Positions 27,401-37,420 are shown, counted from the first letter of the stretch. The stretch is 64,000 bases of DNA from Bradyrhizobium valentinum (GCF_001440405.1 NZ_LLXX01000124.1:52756-116755); one strand, 5' to 3'. Notes: generated from the sequence alone by a model not told the origin. A program made the numbers and translations.

Positions 27401-28030
27401 ATGGATGGCGTTACGATCGTTAGTCACCCGCTGGTGCAACACAAGCTGACGCTCCTGCGGAAGAAGGACATTTCAACCAAGTCGTTTCGCGAACTCCTCA
27501 AGGAGATCGGGATGCTGCTTTGTTACGAGGTCACCCGTGACCTGCCGCTGGCCGATATCGAAATCGAAACGCCGCTTGCACATATGAAGTCGCCGCAGAT
27601 CGCAGGCAAGAAGCTGGTGTTCGCGCCGGTGCTGCGTGCCGGCGTGACCTTTGCCGACGGCATGCTCGATCTGGTGCCGACTGCGCGGATCGCGCATATC
27701 GGCCTCTACCGCGAACCGGAAACCTTCACTGCGGTGGAATATTTCTTCAAGGCGCCGAGCGATCTGCACGAGCGGCTGGTGATCGTGATCTCGCCGGTAC
27801 TGGCGACGGCGAACTCCGCCGTTGCCGCGGTCGACCGGCTGAAAGAGCGCGGGGCTAACGACATTCGACTGGTCTGCCTGATCGGCGCGCCGGAAGGCGT
27901 TGAACGGATGCGCGGCATTCACCCGGACGTTCCGATCTGGCTCGCGGCGATCGACCAGGGCCTGGACGGCAATGCCTACATCGTGCCGGGTCTCGGCGAC
28001 GCCGGCGACCGCACCTACGGCACGAAGTAG
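27401..28030 (+). CDS. upp: Uracil phosphoribosyltransferase
   Basis: A 209-residue enzyme converting uracil and PRPP to [16 protein letters not shown] is the standard N-terminus, [13 protein letters not shown] binds PRPP phosphate, and IGLYREPET plus [12 protein letters not shown] are UPRT motifs. The stretch [15 protein letters not shown] replaces the more usual DPMLATGGS, so the PRPP loop lacks its usual acidic residue. In the URC pathway this enzyme feeds uracil into a nucleotide-level route. The start ATG follows GAGGTCAGAGAAA. It ends 9 bp from the convergent hutU stop. Confidence 0.87.
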   Translation: MDGVTIVSHPLVQHKLTLLRKKDISTKSFRELLKEIGMLLCYEVTRDLPLADIEIETPLAHMKSPQIAGKKLVFAPVLRAGVTFADGMLDLVPTARIAHIGLYREPETFTAVEYFFKAPSDLHERLVIVISPVLATANSAVAAVDRLKERGANDIRLVCLIGAPEGVERMRGIHPDVPIWLAAIDQGLDGNAYIVPGLGDAGDRTYGTK

Positions 28031-28032
28031 GT

Positions 28033-28050
28033 TGGCGCGCTACAGCGCCA
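28033..28050. terminator. Bidirectional hairpin between convergent upp and hutU
   Basis: TGGCGC and GCGCCA form a perfect 6-bp stem around GCTACA, placed between the two convergent stops and including the hutU stop codon. No T-run is seen on either strand, so termination is only suggested. Confidence 0.35.
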
Positions 28051-29710
28051 GACCGGGCAGATCGAGCCCGTTGGCCCGGGCGCACTCGATCGCAGTTTCG
28101 TAGCCCGCGTCGGCATGACGCATGACCCCTGTCGCCGGATCGTTCCAAAGCACCCGCTCGATGCGGCGCGCAGCCTCCGGCGTTCCGTCGGCGACAATTA
28201 CCATGCCGGCGTGCTGCGAATAGCCGATCCCGACGCCTCCGCCGTGATGCAGCGAAACCCACGTCGCCCCGCTGGCACAGTTGATCAGCGCATTGAGCAG
28301 CGGCCAGTCGGACACCGCATCCGAACCATCGCGCATCGCTTCGGTTTCGCGGTTCGGGCTCGCAACCGAGCCGCTGTCAAGATGATCGCGACCGATGACG
28401 ATTGGCGCCTTAAGTTCGCCGCTCGCCACCATTTCATTGAAAGCCAGGCCCAGCCGGTGGCGATCGCCAAGGCCGACCCAGCAGATCCGCGCCGGCAGTC
28501 CCTGGAACTTGATCCGCGCCTTCGCCATGTCGAGCCAGTTGTGAAGATGCTTGTCGTCCGGCATCAGCTCCTTGACCTTGGCGTCGGTGCGGAAGATGTC
28601 TTCGGGATCTCCTGAGAGCGCCGCCCACCGGAATGGTCCGACGCCGCGGCAGAACAGCGGACGGATGTAGGCCGGAACAAAGCCTGGGAAGTCGAACGCG
28701 TTTTTCAATCCCATATCCTTCGCCATCTGGCGAATGTTGTTGCCATAGTCGAGCGTGGGAATACCTTGAGCGTGGAAATCCAGCATGGCCTGGACGTGGC
28801 CGACCATGGAGGTCTTGGCCGCGACTTCGACCGCTTTCGGGTCGGCGTTGCGTCTTAACTCCCACTCCGCAAGCGTCCATCCCTTCGGCAGGTAACCGTT
28901 GATCGGGTCGTGCGCGCTGGTCTGGTCGGTGACAATGTCCGGCCTGACGCCGCGACGCACCAGCTCGGGAAAAATATCGGCGGCATTGCCGAGCAGGCCG
29001 ACCGAGACCGGTTCCCTATCCTGCGCCGCCTGCGCCATGATCGCGAGCGCCTCATCCAGTGTGCTGGCCTGCCGGTCGAGATAGCCGGTGCGCAGCCGCA
29101 TCTCGATGCGGCTCGGCTGGCACTCGATCGCAAGCATCGACGCACCGGCCATCGTCGCAGCAAGGGGTTGGGCGCCACCCATGCCGCCGAGACCCGCGGT
29201 CAGGATCCACTTGCCCGCGAGGCTTCCGCCGTAATGACGCCGCCCCACTTCGACGAATGTTTCGTATGTCCCCTGCACGATGCCCTGGCTGCCGATGTAA
29301 ATCCATGATCCGGCCGTCATCTGCCCGAACATCATCAACCCCTGCTTGTCCAGTTCGTTGAAGTGATCGAGCGTCGCCCAGTGCGGCACCAGGTTCGAAT
29401 TCGCGATCAGCACGCGCGGTGCATCAGGATGGGTACGGAAAATTCCGACCGGCTTGCCCGACTGCACCACCAGCGTCTGGTCGGCCTCGAGCTTGCGCAA
29501 CGAGGCGACGATCCGGTCAAAGCTGTCCCAGTCGCGGGCAGCGCGGCCAATTCCGCCATAGACGACAAGCTCGCTCGGCCGTTCGGCAACATCAGGATCG
29601 AGATTGTTCATCAGCATCCGGAGCGGTGCTTCCGTCAACCAGCTCTTGGCACTGATCTCGGACCCGCGGGGCGCGCGGATCGTACGGTCGTTGTCCAGTC
29701 GGCGGTTCAT
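28040..29710 (-). CDS. hutU: Urocanate hydratase
   Basis: A 556-residue cytoplasmic enzyme converting urocanate to imidazolonepropionate with a tightly bound NAD. Recognisable parts are [64 protein letters not shown] and [23 protein letters not shown] with the catalytic Cys-containing region. Length is normal. It overlaps hutH by 4 bp at its start, so it is translated from the hutI-hutH-hutU mRNA. Confidence 0.97.
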   Translation of the reverse strand: MNRRLDNDRTIRAPRGSEISAKSWLTEAPLRMLMNNLDPDVAERPSELVVYGGIGRAARDWDSFDRIVASLRKLEADQTLVVQSGKPVGIFRTHPDAPRVLIANSNLVPHWATLDHFNELDKQGLMMFGQMTAGSWIYIGSQGIVQGTYETFVEVGRRHYGGSLAGKWILTAGLGGMGGAQPLAATMAGASMLAIECQPSRIEMRLRTGYLDRQASTLDEALAIMAQAAQDREPVSVGLLGNAADIFPELVRRGVRPDIVTDQTSAHDPINGYLPKGWTLAEWELRRNADPKAVEVAAKTSMVGHVQAMLDFHAQGIPTLDYGNNIRQMAKDMGLKNAFDFPGFVPAYIRPLFCRGVGPFRWAALSGDPEDIFRTDAKVKELMPDDKHLHNWLDMAKARIKFQGLPARICWVGLGDRHRLGLAFNEMVASGELKAPIVIGRDHLDSGSVASPNRETEAMRDGSDAVSDWPLLNALINCASGATWVSLHHGGGVGIGYSQHAGMVIVADGTPEAARRIERVLWNDPATGVMRHADAGYETAIECARANGLDLPGLAL

Positions 29711-31314
29711 GACAGATGACCTCTCTCGGCAAATCTTGTCTCGGCAAGTCTTGTCTCGGCAAATCTTGGAAACGGGTTTTTCTTGAGCACCGAAGTCGCG
29801 GCAGCCGGCAATGTGCCGGCTGCGACCAGCGCCGTTGCCTTTGCGATATCGTCGGCCATATAGCGATCGCCACCTAGCGCCGGCACCTGCTCGCGCAACA
29901 CGGCAATGACCGCCGCAAGCGCAGGGCTGGTCGTATGCGGCGCGCGCAACCCGATGCCTTGCGCCGCAACCAGCAGCTCGATGCCGAGAATGGCGGCAAG
30001 GTTGTCCGCCATATCAGACAAACGGCGCGCCGCATGCGCGGCCATCGACACGTGATCTTCCTGGTTGGCGCTGGTCGGCGTCGAATCGATCGAGCAGGCC
30101 GCAGCGCGTTGCTTGTTCTCGGCATAGAGGGCTGCCGCCGTCACCTCCGCAATCATAAAGCCGGAGTTGAGACCGGGATCAGGCGTCAGAAACGGCGGCA
30201 GGCCAAAATTCAGCGCGGGGTCGACGAGGGTAGCAATGCGCCGCTCGCTGATCGCGCCGATCTCTGATAACGCCAATGCGATCTGGTCGGCTGCGAATGC
30301 GACCGGCTCGGCGTGAAAATTCCCACCCGAGACGATCTCGCCGCTCTCAACCAGCACCAGCGGATTATCCGTGACGGCGTTGGCCTCGATCGTCAGCGTC
30401 CGGGCGGCTTGCATCAACAGGTCAAGCGCGGCGCCGGCCACCTGCGGCTGACAGCGCAGGCAATAGGGATCCTGCACGCGCTCGTCGCCTTCGAGATGCG
30501 ACATGCGGATGTCGCTGCCTTCCAGCAGCGTCGTCAGGGCGACGCCGGCCGCGACTTGTCCGTCATGCCCCCGCAGTTGCTGGATCTCCGGGCGGAACGG
30601 GGCTGTCGAAGCCATGGCCGCGTCGACCGACAAGGCGCCTGTCACCAGCGTGGTGCAGAGAAGGCCATAGGCGCGCAGCAAGCCGGAAATGGCATAGGCC
30701 GTCGAAAACTGCGTACCGTTGATCAAAGCGAGGCCTTCCTTCGGCCCGAGGGTGATCGGCGCGAGATTGGCCGCGGCCAGCGCATCGCGGCCCGGCACAA
30801 TTTTTCCGCCGACAAGCGCCTGCCCCTCGCCGATCATGACGGCGGTCATATGCGCAAGCGGTGCCAGATCACCGGATGCCCCGACCGATCCCTGCTGCGG
30901 CACCAGCGGACAAACGCCGTGCACCAGCATGGCCTGGAGTTGTTCGATGATGTCGCGGCGAACGCCCGAAGCACCTCGCCCCAATGAGATGATCTTCAGC
31001 GCCATCATCAGACGCACGATCGGTTCGGGCGTCGGTGCCCCTACCCCGCAGCAATGCGACACAATGAGGTTGCGCTGCAGCACTGCGGTCTGGTCGGGAG
31101 GAATTCGCTTCGACGCCAGTTTTCCGAACCCGGTATTGATACCGTAAACCGGCGCTTGCGCATCGGCTGCCTGCGCAACAATGGCCGACGCCGCCTCGAC
31201 GCGCGGCCAGAACGTTGGATCGAGCACGACGGCCGCGCCGGCAAGCACCTGCGCCAGATCGTCGAGGCTGACCCTTCCCGGCGAAACGACGATGGATGCG
31301 TCGAGGCCGCTCAT
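29707..31314 (-). CDS. hutH: Histidine ammonia-lyase with repetitive C-terminal tail
   Basis: A 535-residue enzyme deaminating L-histidine to urocanate. The MIO prosthetic group forms from Ala-Ser-Gly in [15 protein letters not shown], and [12 protein letters not shown] is the family N-terminal signature. The ATG at 31314 gives a 4-bp overlap with hutI. Bacterial HutH is usually near 510 residues; here the end carries an extra tail reading [15 protein letters not shown], encoded by three 15-bp repeats. The tail is unlikely to be catalytic. Confidence 0.96.
   Translation of the reverse strand: MSGLDASIVVSPGRVSLDDLAQVLAGAAVVLDPTFWPRVEAASAIVAQAADAQAPVYGINTGFGKLASKRIPPDQTAVLQRNLIVSHCCGVGAPTPEPIVRLMMALKIISLGRGASGVRRDIIEQLQAMLVHGVCPLVPQQGSVGASGDLAPLAHMTAVMIGEGQALVGGKIVPGRDALAAANLAPITLGPKEGLALINGTQFSTAYAISGLLRAYGLLCTTLVTGALSVDAAMASTAPFRPEIQQLRGHDGQVAAGVALTTLLEGSDIRMSHLEGDERVQDPYCLRCQPQVAGAALDLLMQAARTLTIEANAVTDNPLVLVESGEIVSGGNFHAEPVAFAADQIALALSEIGAISERRIATLVDPALNFGLPPFLTPDPGLNSGFMIAEVTAAALYAENKQRAAACSIDSTPTSANQEDHVSMAAHAARRLSDMADNLAAILGIELLVAAQGIGLRAPHTTSPALAAVIAVLREQVPALGGDRYMADDIAKATALVAAGTLPAAATSVLKKNPFPRFAETRLAETRFAERGHLS
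29725..29769 (-). repeat. Three 15-bp tandem repeats at the 3' end of hutH
   Basis: CTCGGCAAATCTTGT is repeated three times (29725-29739, 29740-29754, 29755-29769) with one or two substitutions. The unit is a multiple of three, so expansion adds five residues (R-F/L-A-E-T) without breaking the frame. Confidence 0.9.
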
Positions 31315-32525
31315 TTTCCCCTCCACACCCGGCGGTGCAGCGGGTTGAAACCCATCCGGTAAATCAGCTCGGCGGGCCGGTCGATATCCCAGATCGCGAG
31401 ATCACAATATTTGCCGGCCTCGAGCGTGCCGGTCTCACCGAGAACTCCCAGCGCCCGCGCGCCTTCCCGCGTAACGCCGGCGAGGCATTCGGCAACCGTC
31501 ATCCGGAACAGCGTCGCGCCCATATTCATGGCCAGCAGAAGTGACGTCAGCGGCGAGCTGCCGGGATTGCAGTCGGTTGCCAGCGCCATGTTCACGCCGT
31601 GGGCACGGAACAGCTCGACCGGCGGCTTCATCGTCTCGCGAATGAAATAGAACGCGCCCGGCAAGAGCACGGCTACCGTACCTGCCCGCGCCATCCCCGC
31701 GACGCCGGCCTCATCCGTGTGCTCCAGATGGTCGGCGGACAAGGCCGAGAATTCCGAAGCAAGCGCCGCTCCGCCGAGGTTCGACAACTGGTCCGCGTGC
31801 AATTTGACCGGCAGTCCGAGCGTCTTTGCCGCACGAAACACCCGTGCCGTTTGATCTGCCGAAAAAGCGATGCCTTCCATGAAGGCGTCGACTGCGTCTG
31901 CAAGGCCGGCATGCGCCACCGCCGGAAGCATCTCGCGACAAACAAGGTCGATGTATCGATCCTTGTCGCCACCGGCCTCTGGCGGCAGTGCGTGCGCGCC
32001 AAGAAACGACGTCCGGATGCTGACCGGCCGGTTGCGGCCCAGTGAGCGCGCAGCCGATAGCTGGCGCAGCTCGGTTTCCGTGTTGAGTCCGTAGCCGGAC
32101 TTGATCTCGATCGTGGTCACGCCCTCGCCGATCAGGGCATCGAGCCGCGGCAGCGCCCCGGCAACGAGTTCAGCCTCACTGGATGCCCGCGTCGCGGCGA
32201 CCGTCGAGACAATGCCCCCGCCCGCGCGCGCGATCTCTTCGTAGCTTGCTCCCTGCAGCCGCAGCTCGAACTCGTGGGCGCGGTTTCCGCCGAAAACCAA
32301 ATGGGTATGACAATCGATCAGTCCTGGCGTGATCCACCGCCCGCTACAATCGATCCGTTCGGCCGCATCGGCGTCAGATGGAAAGTCGGACCGGCTGCCT
32401 GCAAAGGCGATGCGGCCATCCCGCGCGGCTATCACGCCACGCTCAATCACGCCGAGACCGGGCAGATCACCCCGAACGGTGGCGAGCCGGGCATTATGCC
32501 AGATTCGATCGAAGCGTTCGGCCAT
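31311..32525 (-). CDS. hutI: Imidazolonepropionase
   Basis: A 404-residue amidohydrolase hydrolysing imidazolonepropionate to N-formimidoylglutamate. Metal ligands are in [32 protein letters not shown] and [27 protein letters not shown] is diagnostic for HutI. It is the first gene of the minus-strand hut unit and is divergent from hutF, with the HutC operator in the 93-bp gap. Confidence 0.96.
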   Translation of the reverse strand: MAERFDRIWHNARLATVRGDLPGLGVIERGVIAARDGRIAFAGSRSDFPSDADAAERIDCSGRWITPGLIDCHTHLVFGGNRAHEFELRLQGASYEEIARAGGGIVSTVAATRASSEAELVAGALPRLDALIGEGVTTIEIKSGYGLNTETELRQLSAARSLGRNRPVSIRTSFLGAHALPPEAGGDKDRYIDLVCREMLPAVAHAGLADAVDAFMEGIAFSADQTARVFRAAKTLGLPVKLHADQLSNLGGAALASEFSALSADHLEHTDEAGVAGMARAGTVAVLLPGAFYFIRETMKPPVELFRAHGVNMALATDCNPGSSPLTSLLLAMNMGATLFRMTVAECLAGVTREGARALGVLGETGTLEAGKYCDLAIWDIDRPAELIYRMGFNPLHRRVWRGK

Positions 32526-32565
32526 GCAGCATTTCCCTCAAGGGCAGAAACTTGACGGGGGTATC

Positions 32566-32583
32566 AATATGTCTATACATATT
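32566..32583. promoter_or_regulatory. HutC operator
   Basis: AATATGT and ACATATT are perfect inverted arms around CTAT. The core GTCTATAC (32571-32578) fits the GT-N-TA-N-AC consensus of the HutC/GntR subfamily. It lies midway between divergent hutI and hutF, so one site could control both hut units. Confidence 0.72.
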
Positions 32584-32618
32584 CCTGTGTTGGTGTTCTG
32601 TCCACCCGGTTTGGAAAC

Positions 32619-33977
32619 ATGTCCACTCTGCATTTCGGATCAGCGCTGCTTCCCTCCGGATGGGCTGACGACGTGCAGGTGGTTGTGACCGATGGAACCA
32701 TTACGAAGGTAACGGTCGGCGCAGCGCCGGGCGCGCACGATGAACGCCACCAGTTGGCCATCCCGGGAATAGCGAGCCTGCACAGTCACGCGTTTCAGCG
32801 TGGCATGGCCGGCCTCGCCGAAACGCGCGGCAACACCGCGGATACGTTCTGGACATGGCGCGAGACGATGTATCGCTTCGCGCTGGACATGACCCCCGAA
32901 GACACGGAAGCCGTCGCAACGCTGCTCTATGTCGAGATGCTCGAGCAAGGCTACACGCGCGTCGGGGAATTCCACTATCTCCATCACGACCGCGATGGCA
33001 GGCCCTATGCCAATCCTGCCGAGATGGCGACGCGAATTGCGCGTGCCGCCGAGAACACCGGCATCGGGCTTACCCTGCTGCCGAGTTTTTACGCGCACAG
33101 CTCCTTTGGCGGGGCCGCACCGCATGCCGGCCAGCGCCGGTTCATCTGCTCGGTCGACCAGTTTGCCAAGCTGATTGCCGCGACGGAGGTGGCCATCCGC
33201 GAATTGCCTGGGGCCAATCTCGGTATCGCCCCGCACAGCCTGCGGGCCGTGACGCCGGACGAATTGACGACAATCGTACCACTCGCCGAAGGCAGGCCGG
33301 TTCATATTCACGCCGCCGAACAGATCAGGGAAGTCGAGGAATGCATCGCCTGGTCGGGCCGGCGGCCGGTCGAGTGGCTGCTCGAACATGCACCCGTCGA
33401 CCGGCGCTGGTGCCTGATCCATGCGACCCATACCACCGCAACGGAGGTCGCCGCGCTTGCCAGGAGCGGCGCCGTCGCAGGCCTCTGCCCGATTACCGAG
33501 GCAAGCCTCGGCGACGGCATTTTCGCAACCCGCGAATTCCTTGACGCAGGCGGCCGGTTCGGCGTCGGCACAGATTCCAATGTCCTGGTCGGCGTGGCCG
33601 ATGAACTGCGTCAGCTCGAATATGGCCAGCGGTTAAAGCACCGGGAGCGCAACGTGTTGTCCGGCGGCCCCGGCGTTTCGACCGGCCGAGCGCTGTTCGA
33701 CGCTGCGCTGGCTGGCGGCGCCCAGGCACTCGTGCAGCCGATTGCCGGGCTCCAGCCAGGCGCACGCGCTGATATCGTAACCCTCGACACCGCGCACCCC
33801 TCACTCGCCGGGCGTCGCGGGGATACCGTCCTCGACGGCTGGATTTTTGCAGCGGGCTCGGGTGCCGTCGCATGTGTGTGGGCGGGCGGAAACAAAGTCG
33901 TCGAGGGTGGGCGCCACCGGCTCAGGCAAAAAGCGCGCGACGCATTCAACGCAACCGTGCGGAGGCTGGTGGCATGA
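32619..33977 (+). CDS. hutF: Formimidoylglutamate deiminase
   Basis: A 452-residue amidohydrolase converting N-formimidoylglutamate to N-formylglutamate and ammonia. Zinc-binding HSHAFQRGMAGL (HxH), the active-site sequence EFHYLHHD, HIHAAEQ, LIHATH and GVGTDSN follow in order as in HutF. This marks the five-step hut pathway via formylglutamate. The next enzyme, HutG, is not in the window. It overlaps hutC by 4 bp. Confidence 0.94.
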   Translation: MSTLHFGSALLPSGWADDVQVVVTDGTITKVTVGAAPGAHDERHQLAIPGIASLHSHAFQRGMAGLAETRGNTADTFWTWRETMYRFALDMTPEDTEAVATLLYVEMLEQGYTRVGEFHYLHHDRDGRPYANPAEMATRIARAAENTGIGLTLLPSFYAHSSFGGAAPHAGQRRFICSVDQFAKLIAATEVAIRELPGANLGIAPHSLRAVTPDELTTIVPLAEGRPVHIHAAEQIREVEECIAWSGRRPVEWLLEHAPVDRRWCLIHATHTTATEVAALARSGAVAGLCPITEASLGDGIFATREFLDAGGRFGVGTDSNVLVGVADELRQLEYGQRLKHRERNVLSGGPGVSTGRALFDAALAGGAQALVQPIAGLQPGARADIVTLDTAHPSLAGRRGDTVLDGWIFAAGSGAVACVWAGGNKVVEGGRHRLRQKARDAFNATVRRLVA

Positions 33978-34717
33978 GCCTCTCGGTCGATCGCGACAAA
34001 TTCCAGGCAGCCGACAAGCCGACGCTGTACAAGCAGATCCGGCTCGACATCGAGCGCCGCATCCTGACCGGTGAGTGGCCGCCGGGTCATCGCATCCCGT
34101 TCGAGCACCAACTAATGACGCGCTATGGCTGCTCGCGAATGACTGTGAGCAAGGCGCTATCGGAACTGGCGCAAGCCGATCTCATCGAGCGGCGGCGGCG
34201 GGCCGGCACATTTGTGCGGCGTCCCAAATTCCTGTCAGCAGTCCTGACGATTCCGGACATCCGCGCGGAGATCACCACGCTCGGCCGCAGCTACGGTTAC
34301 CAGTTGATCCAGTGTTCGCGGCGAGCAGCCAACGCCGCCGACCGTGCGCGTCTTGGAGTACAGAAAGCCGGCAAGGTGATCGCGATCTCATGCCGTCACA
34401 GCGCTGACGGCGTGCCGTTCGCGATCGAGGACAGGCTCATCGATCTCGACGCGGTGCCCGAAGCCGCCACGGCGGATTTTGCGATCGAACCGCCCGGCAC
34501 GTGGCTGCTCCACCATGTCCCGTGGACGGAAGCAGAACATTCGATCAGCGCGATCGTGGCCGATAGCCAGACTGCAGCGGCGCTGGATATCGCGAGCGGC
34601 GCACCCTGCCTCGTGATCGACCGGCACACCTGGCGCAGCGCACGGACGCTCACCGCCGTGCGCCTCGTCTATCCAGGCGAGTCCCACAAACTGGTTGCCC
34701 GCTTCAAGGGCGGCTGA
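33974..34717 (+). CDS. hutC: Histidine utilisation repressor (GntR family)
   Basis: A 247-residue regulator with an N-terminal GntR winged helix (LYKQIRLDIERRILTGEWPP, then CSRMTVSKALSEL and RRRAGTFVRRP) and a C-terminal UTRA ligand domain (SRHSADG-like region, IEDRLIDLDAVPE). HutC proteins are released from DNA by urocanate. The ATG at 33974 overlaps the hutF stop. The likely operator is the palindrome at 32566-32583. Confidence 0.94.
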   Translation: MSLSVDRDKFQAADKPTLYKQIRLDIERRILTGEWPPGHRIPFEHQLMTRYGCSRMTVSKALSELAQADLIERRRRAGTFVRRPKFLSAVLTIPDIRAEITTLGRSYGYQLIQCSRRAANAADRARLGVQKAGKVIAISCRHSADGVPFAIEDRLIDLDAVPEAATADFAIEPPGTWLLHHVPWTEAEHSISAIVADSQTAAALDIASGAPCLVIDRHTWRSARTLTAVRLVYPGESHKLVARFKGG

Positions 34718-34742
34718 GAGGGATATCGATGCAAACAAAGTC

Positions 34743-34758
34743 CGGCACAGTTTATGCA
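34743..34758 (+). promoter_or_regulatory. Possible sigma-54 promoter for the hut-linked importer
   Basis: CGGCACAGTTTATGCA has GG at 34744-34745 and GC at 34756-34757 with exactly 10 bp between, and GGCAC/TGCA match the -24/-12 consensus. A TATAAT at 34761-34766 could be a rival sigma-70 -10 element. The position is about 70 bp before the binding-protein gene. Confidence 0.4.
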
Positions 34759-34825
34759 GCTATAATTCATGCAGCAGTAGGATGAACAGGACCCAATCCA
34801 TACACCCGGCAGAAGGAAGACAATC

Positions 34826-35773
34826 ATGCTTAGTTATAGAATATTCGCCGCAACCGCCGCCGCTCTTCTAGTATCCGCGCCAGCCGTCGCACAGGACGTG
34901 AAGGTCGGCATCGGCATTTCGGGCTGGACCGGCTTTGCACCGCTCACGCTCGCAAACCAGGCGGGCATCTTCAAGAAGAACGGTCTTGATGTGACGATCA
35001 AGAAGATTCCGCAGAAGGATCGACACCTGGCGATCGCCTCGGGTGACATCCAATGCGCGGCAACCACGGTCGAAACCTGGATATCCTGGAATGCCAATGG
35101 TGTTGCTACCAAGCAGATCTTCCAGCTCGACAAGAGCTACGGCGCCGACGGCATGGCTACGCGAAACGATGTCGCGTCGATCAAGGATCTGAAGGGCAAG
35201 ACGGTCGCGGCGTCCGCGCCCGGCACCGCGCCCTATTTCACCCTGGCATGGATGCTCAAGAAGAACGGCCTCTCGGTCAAGGACGTCACCGTCGTGAATC
35301 TGGAGCCCGCCGCTGCCGCGCAGGCATTCGTGGCCGGCCAGAACGATGCCGCCATGACCTATGAGCCTTATCTCTCGACGGTGCGCGCGGCGCCGGACAA
35401 GGGAAAGATCATCGCCACCACGCTCGACTACCCGATGATCATGGACACGTTCGGCTGCACGCCGAAATTCCTGACCGACAATCCGAAGGCCGCGAAAGCG
35501 CTGGCTGACAGCTATTTCGAGGCTGTCGCGCTGATCGAAAAGGACCAGGCAAAATCCTACGAGATCATGGGTTCCGACGTGAAGCAGTCTGCCGAGCAAT
35601 TCGGCAATTCGGCAAAATATCTGCGCTGGCAGGACAAGGCCGCGAACCAGAAGTTCTTCGCGGGCGAGTTCCAGGCCTTTACAAAGGAAGCCGCAGACCT
35701 GTTGCTCGAGATCGGCATCATCAAATCGATTCCGAAAATCGAAGACCTCGTTGACACGAGCTTCATCAAGTAG
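34826..35773 (+). CDS. NitT/TauT-type ABC transporter substrate-binding protein (hut-linked)
   Basis: A 315-residue periplasmic protein. The leader MLSYRIFAATAAALLVSAPAV ends in AQ and is a Sec signal peptide. The mature protein starts DVKVGIGISGWTGFAPLTLA, typical of SsuA/TauA-like proteins, with KDLKGKTVAASAPGTAPYF. GAAGGAAG is about 8 nt upstream of the ATG. Position next to hutC suggests histidine or urocanate as ligand (inference). Permease and ATPase genes follow. Confidence 0.88.
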   Translation: MLSYRIFAATAAALLVSAPAVAQDVKVGIGISGWTGFAPLTLANQAGIFKKNGLDVTIKKIPQKDRHLAIASGDIQCAATTVETWISWNANGVATKQIFQLDKSYGADGMATRNDVASIKDLKGKTVAASAPGTAPYFTLAWMLKKNGLSVKDVTVVNLEPAAAAQAFVAGQNDAAMTYEPYLSTVRAAPDKGKIIATTLDYPMIMDTFGCTPKFLTDNPKAAKALADSYFEAVALIEKDQAKSYEIMGSDVKQSAEQFGNSAKYLRWQDKAANQKFFAGEFQAFTKEAADLLLEIGIIKSIPKIEDLVDTSFIK

Positions 35774-35861
35774 GTTCGCTCGGCGCCGCGCTGGTCCCGC
35801 TTCCACACATGTGGATGCGGGGCTTTCCGCGATCAGCGCACCGCTTTGAGGAATATGCCCT

Positions 35862-36638
35862 GTGATGCGTCCCCTGGATCCCGTGACGTCGAAGCAACGC
35901 GCAGCCTACGGCTTTGCGTTCTTCGTCCTGTTCGTAGCCCTGTGGGCATGGGCAACTTTTGGCGGCTACGTGTCGAAAACGTTTCTCGCGAACCCCCTGA
36001 CCATGCTGCAGGAGGGCTTTGAACTCCTGACCAAGCACGGCTTCCTGTTCGATATCGGCATGACGATCTGGCGGGTTGTCGGCGGCTTTGCGCTGGCGGC
36101 CGTCATCGCGGTGCCGCTCGGCGTTCTGATGGGCGCCTACAAACCGATCGAGGCGTTTCTGGAGCCGTTCGTCTCGTTTGCCCGTTACCTGCCGGCCTCG
36201 GCCTTCATCCCGCTGTTGATCCTGTGGGCGGGCATCGGAGAGCTACAGAAGCTGTTGGTGATTTTCATCGGCTCGGTATTCCAGATTATCCTGATGATCG
36301 CCGTGAATGTCGGGAATACCAGGCGCGACCTCGTTGAAGCAGCCTACACGCTGGGAGCCGGCGACAGCGGCATCATCCGCCGCGTGCTGCTGCCCTCCTC
36401 CGCCCCCGAGATCGCGGAAATCCTTCGGCTCGTTCTGGGTTGGGCGTGGACCTATGTCATCGTCGCCGAACTCATCGGTTCATCGTCGGGCATCGGGCAC
36501 ATGATCACCGACAGCCAGGCCCTGCTCAACACCGGCCAGATCATCTTCGGCATCATCGTCATCGGGCTAATCGGGCTGGTGTCGGACTTCCTGTTCAAGG
36601 CCTTCAACGCCTGGCTGTTTCCGTGGAAATTGGCATGA
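35862..36638 (+). CDS. NitT/TauT-type ABC permease (hut-linked)
   Basis: A 258-residue inner-membrane permease with about six hydrophobic segments, the motif RYLPASAFIPLLILWAGIGE and an EAA loop EAAYTLGAGDSGIIRRVLLP, as in SsuC/TauC. Start is GTG 35862 or ATG 35865; GAGGAA at 35848-35853 serves either. Its stop overlaps the ATPase start by 4 bp. Confidence 0.9.
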   Translation: MMRPLDPVTSKQRAAYGFAFFVLFVALWAWATFGGYVSKTFLANPLTMLQEGFELLTKHGFLFDIGMTIWRVVGGFALAAVIAVPLGVLMGAYKPIEAFLEPFVSFARYLPASAFIPLLILWAGIGELQKLLVIFIGSVFQIILMIAVNVGNTRRDLVEAAYTLGAGDSGIIRRVLLPSSAPEIAEILRLVLGWAWTYVIVAELIGSSSGIGHMITDSQALLNTGQIIFGIIVIGLIGLVSDFLFKAFNAWLFPWKLA

Positions 36639-37420
36639 CCGAGCTGAAGATCGATCAGGTCTCCCGCATTTTCCCCGCGCGCCAGGGCAATGCGCCGACG
36701 CGGGCGCTGGAGCCGACCAATCTCAGCGTCGGCAACAACGACTTCGTCACCATCCTCGGCCCGTCGGGCTGCGGAAAATCCACGCTGCTCCGGATCATCG
36801 CCGGGCTTGATCGGCCGACAAGCGGCCGCGTCATTCTGGACGAGCACGAGGTCGCGGGACCCGGCGCGGATCGCGGCATGGTGTTTCAATCGTACACACT
36901 GTTCCCATGGTTGACGGTGCGCGAAAACATCGCGTTCGGCCTGCGCGAGCGCGGGATATCCGAGACGGATCGCGGCAAGATCGCCGATGGGTACATCCAT
37001 CGGGTCGGCTTATCCGGCTTCGAAAACCACTGGCCGAAGCAGCTCTCCGGCGGCATGCAGCAACGCACGGCGATCGCCCGCGCGCTTGCCAACGATCCTA
37101 AGATCCTGTTGCTCGACGAACCCTTCGGGGCGCTGGATAATCAAACCCGTGTGCTGATGCAGGAAATGCTGCTCGGCATCTGGGAACGCGACCAGAAGAC
37201 CGTGCTGTTCGTCACCCATGATATCGAGGAAGCGATTTTCCTCGGCAGCCGCGTCATCGTCATGAGCGCCCGCCCCGGTCGCATCAAGGCCGAGATCGCG
37301 ATCGATCTGCCCCACCCGCGATCCTACAAGATCAAAACCGCGCCTGAATTCGTCAGGCTGAAGGAACGGCTCGTCGAGGAAATCCGGGCCGAGGCATTGA
37401 AGGTTGCGGTTGACGCCTGA
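36635..37420 (+). CDS. NitT/TauT-type ABC transporter ATPase (hut-linked)
   Basis: A 261-residue ATPase with Walker A GPSGCGKST, Q-loop MVFQSYTLFPWLTVREN, signature LSGGMQQR, Walker B LLLDEPFGALD and switch VTHDIEEA. This is standard for SsuB/TauB. The ATG at 36635 overlaps the permease stop by 4 bp. It completes a three-gene importer. Confidence 0.93.
   Translation: MTELKIDQVSRIFPARQGNAPTRALEPTNLSVGNNDFVTILGPSGCGKSTLLRIIAGLDRPTSGRVILDEHEVAGPGADRGMVFQSYTLFPWLTVRENIAFGLRERGISETDRGKIADGYIHRVGLSGFENHWPKQLSGGMQQRTAIARALANDPKILLLDEPFGALDNQTRVLMQEMLLGIWERDQKTVLFVTHDIEEAIFLGSRVIVMSARPGRIKAEIAIDLPHPRSYKIKTAPEFVRLKERLVEEIRAEALKVAVDA

Noticed and set aside
29725..29769. CRISPR-like repeats
   Set aside because: Units are directly adjacent without spacers and lie inside a coding frame.
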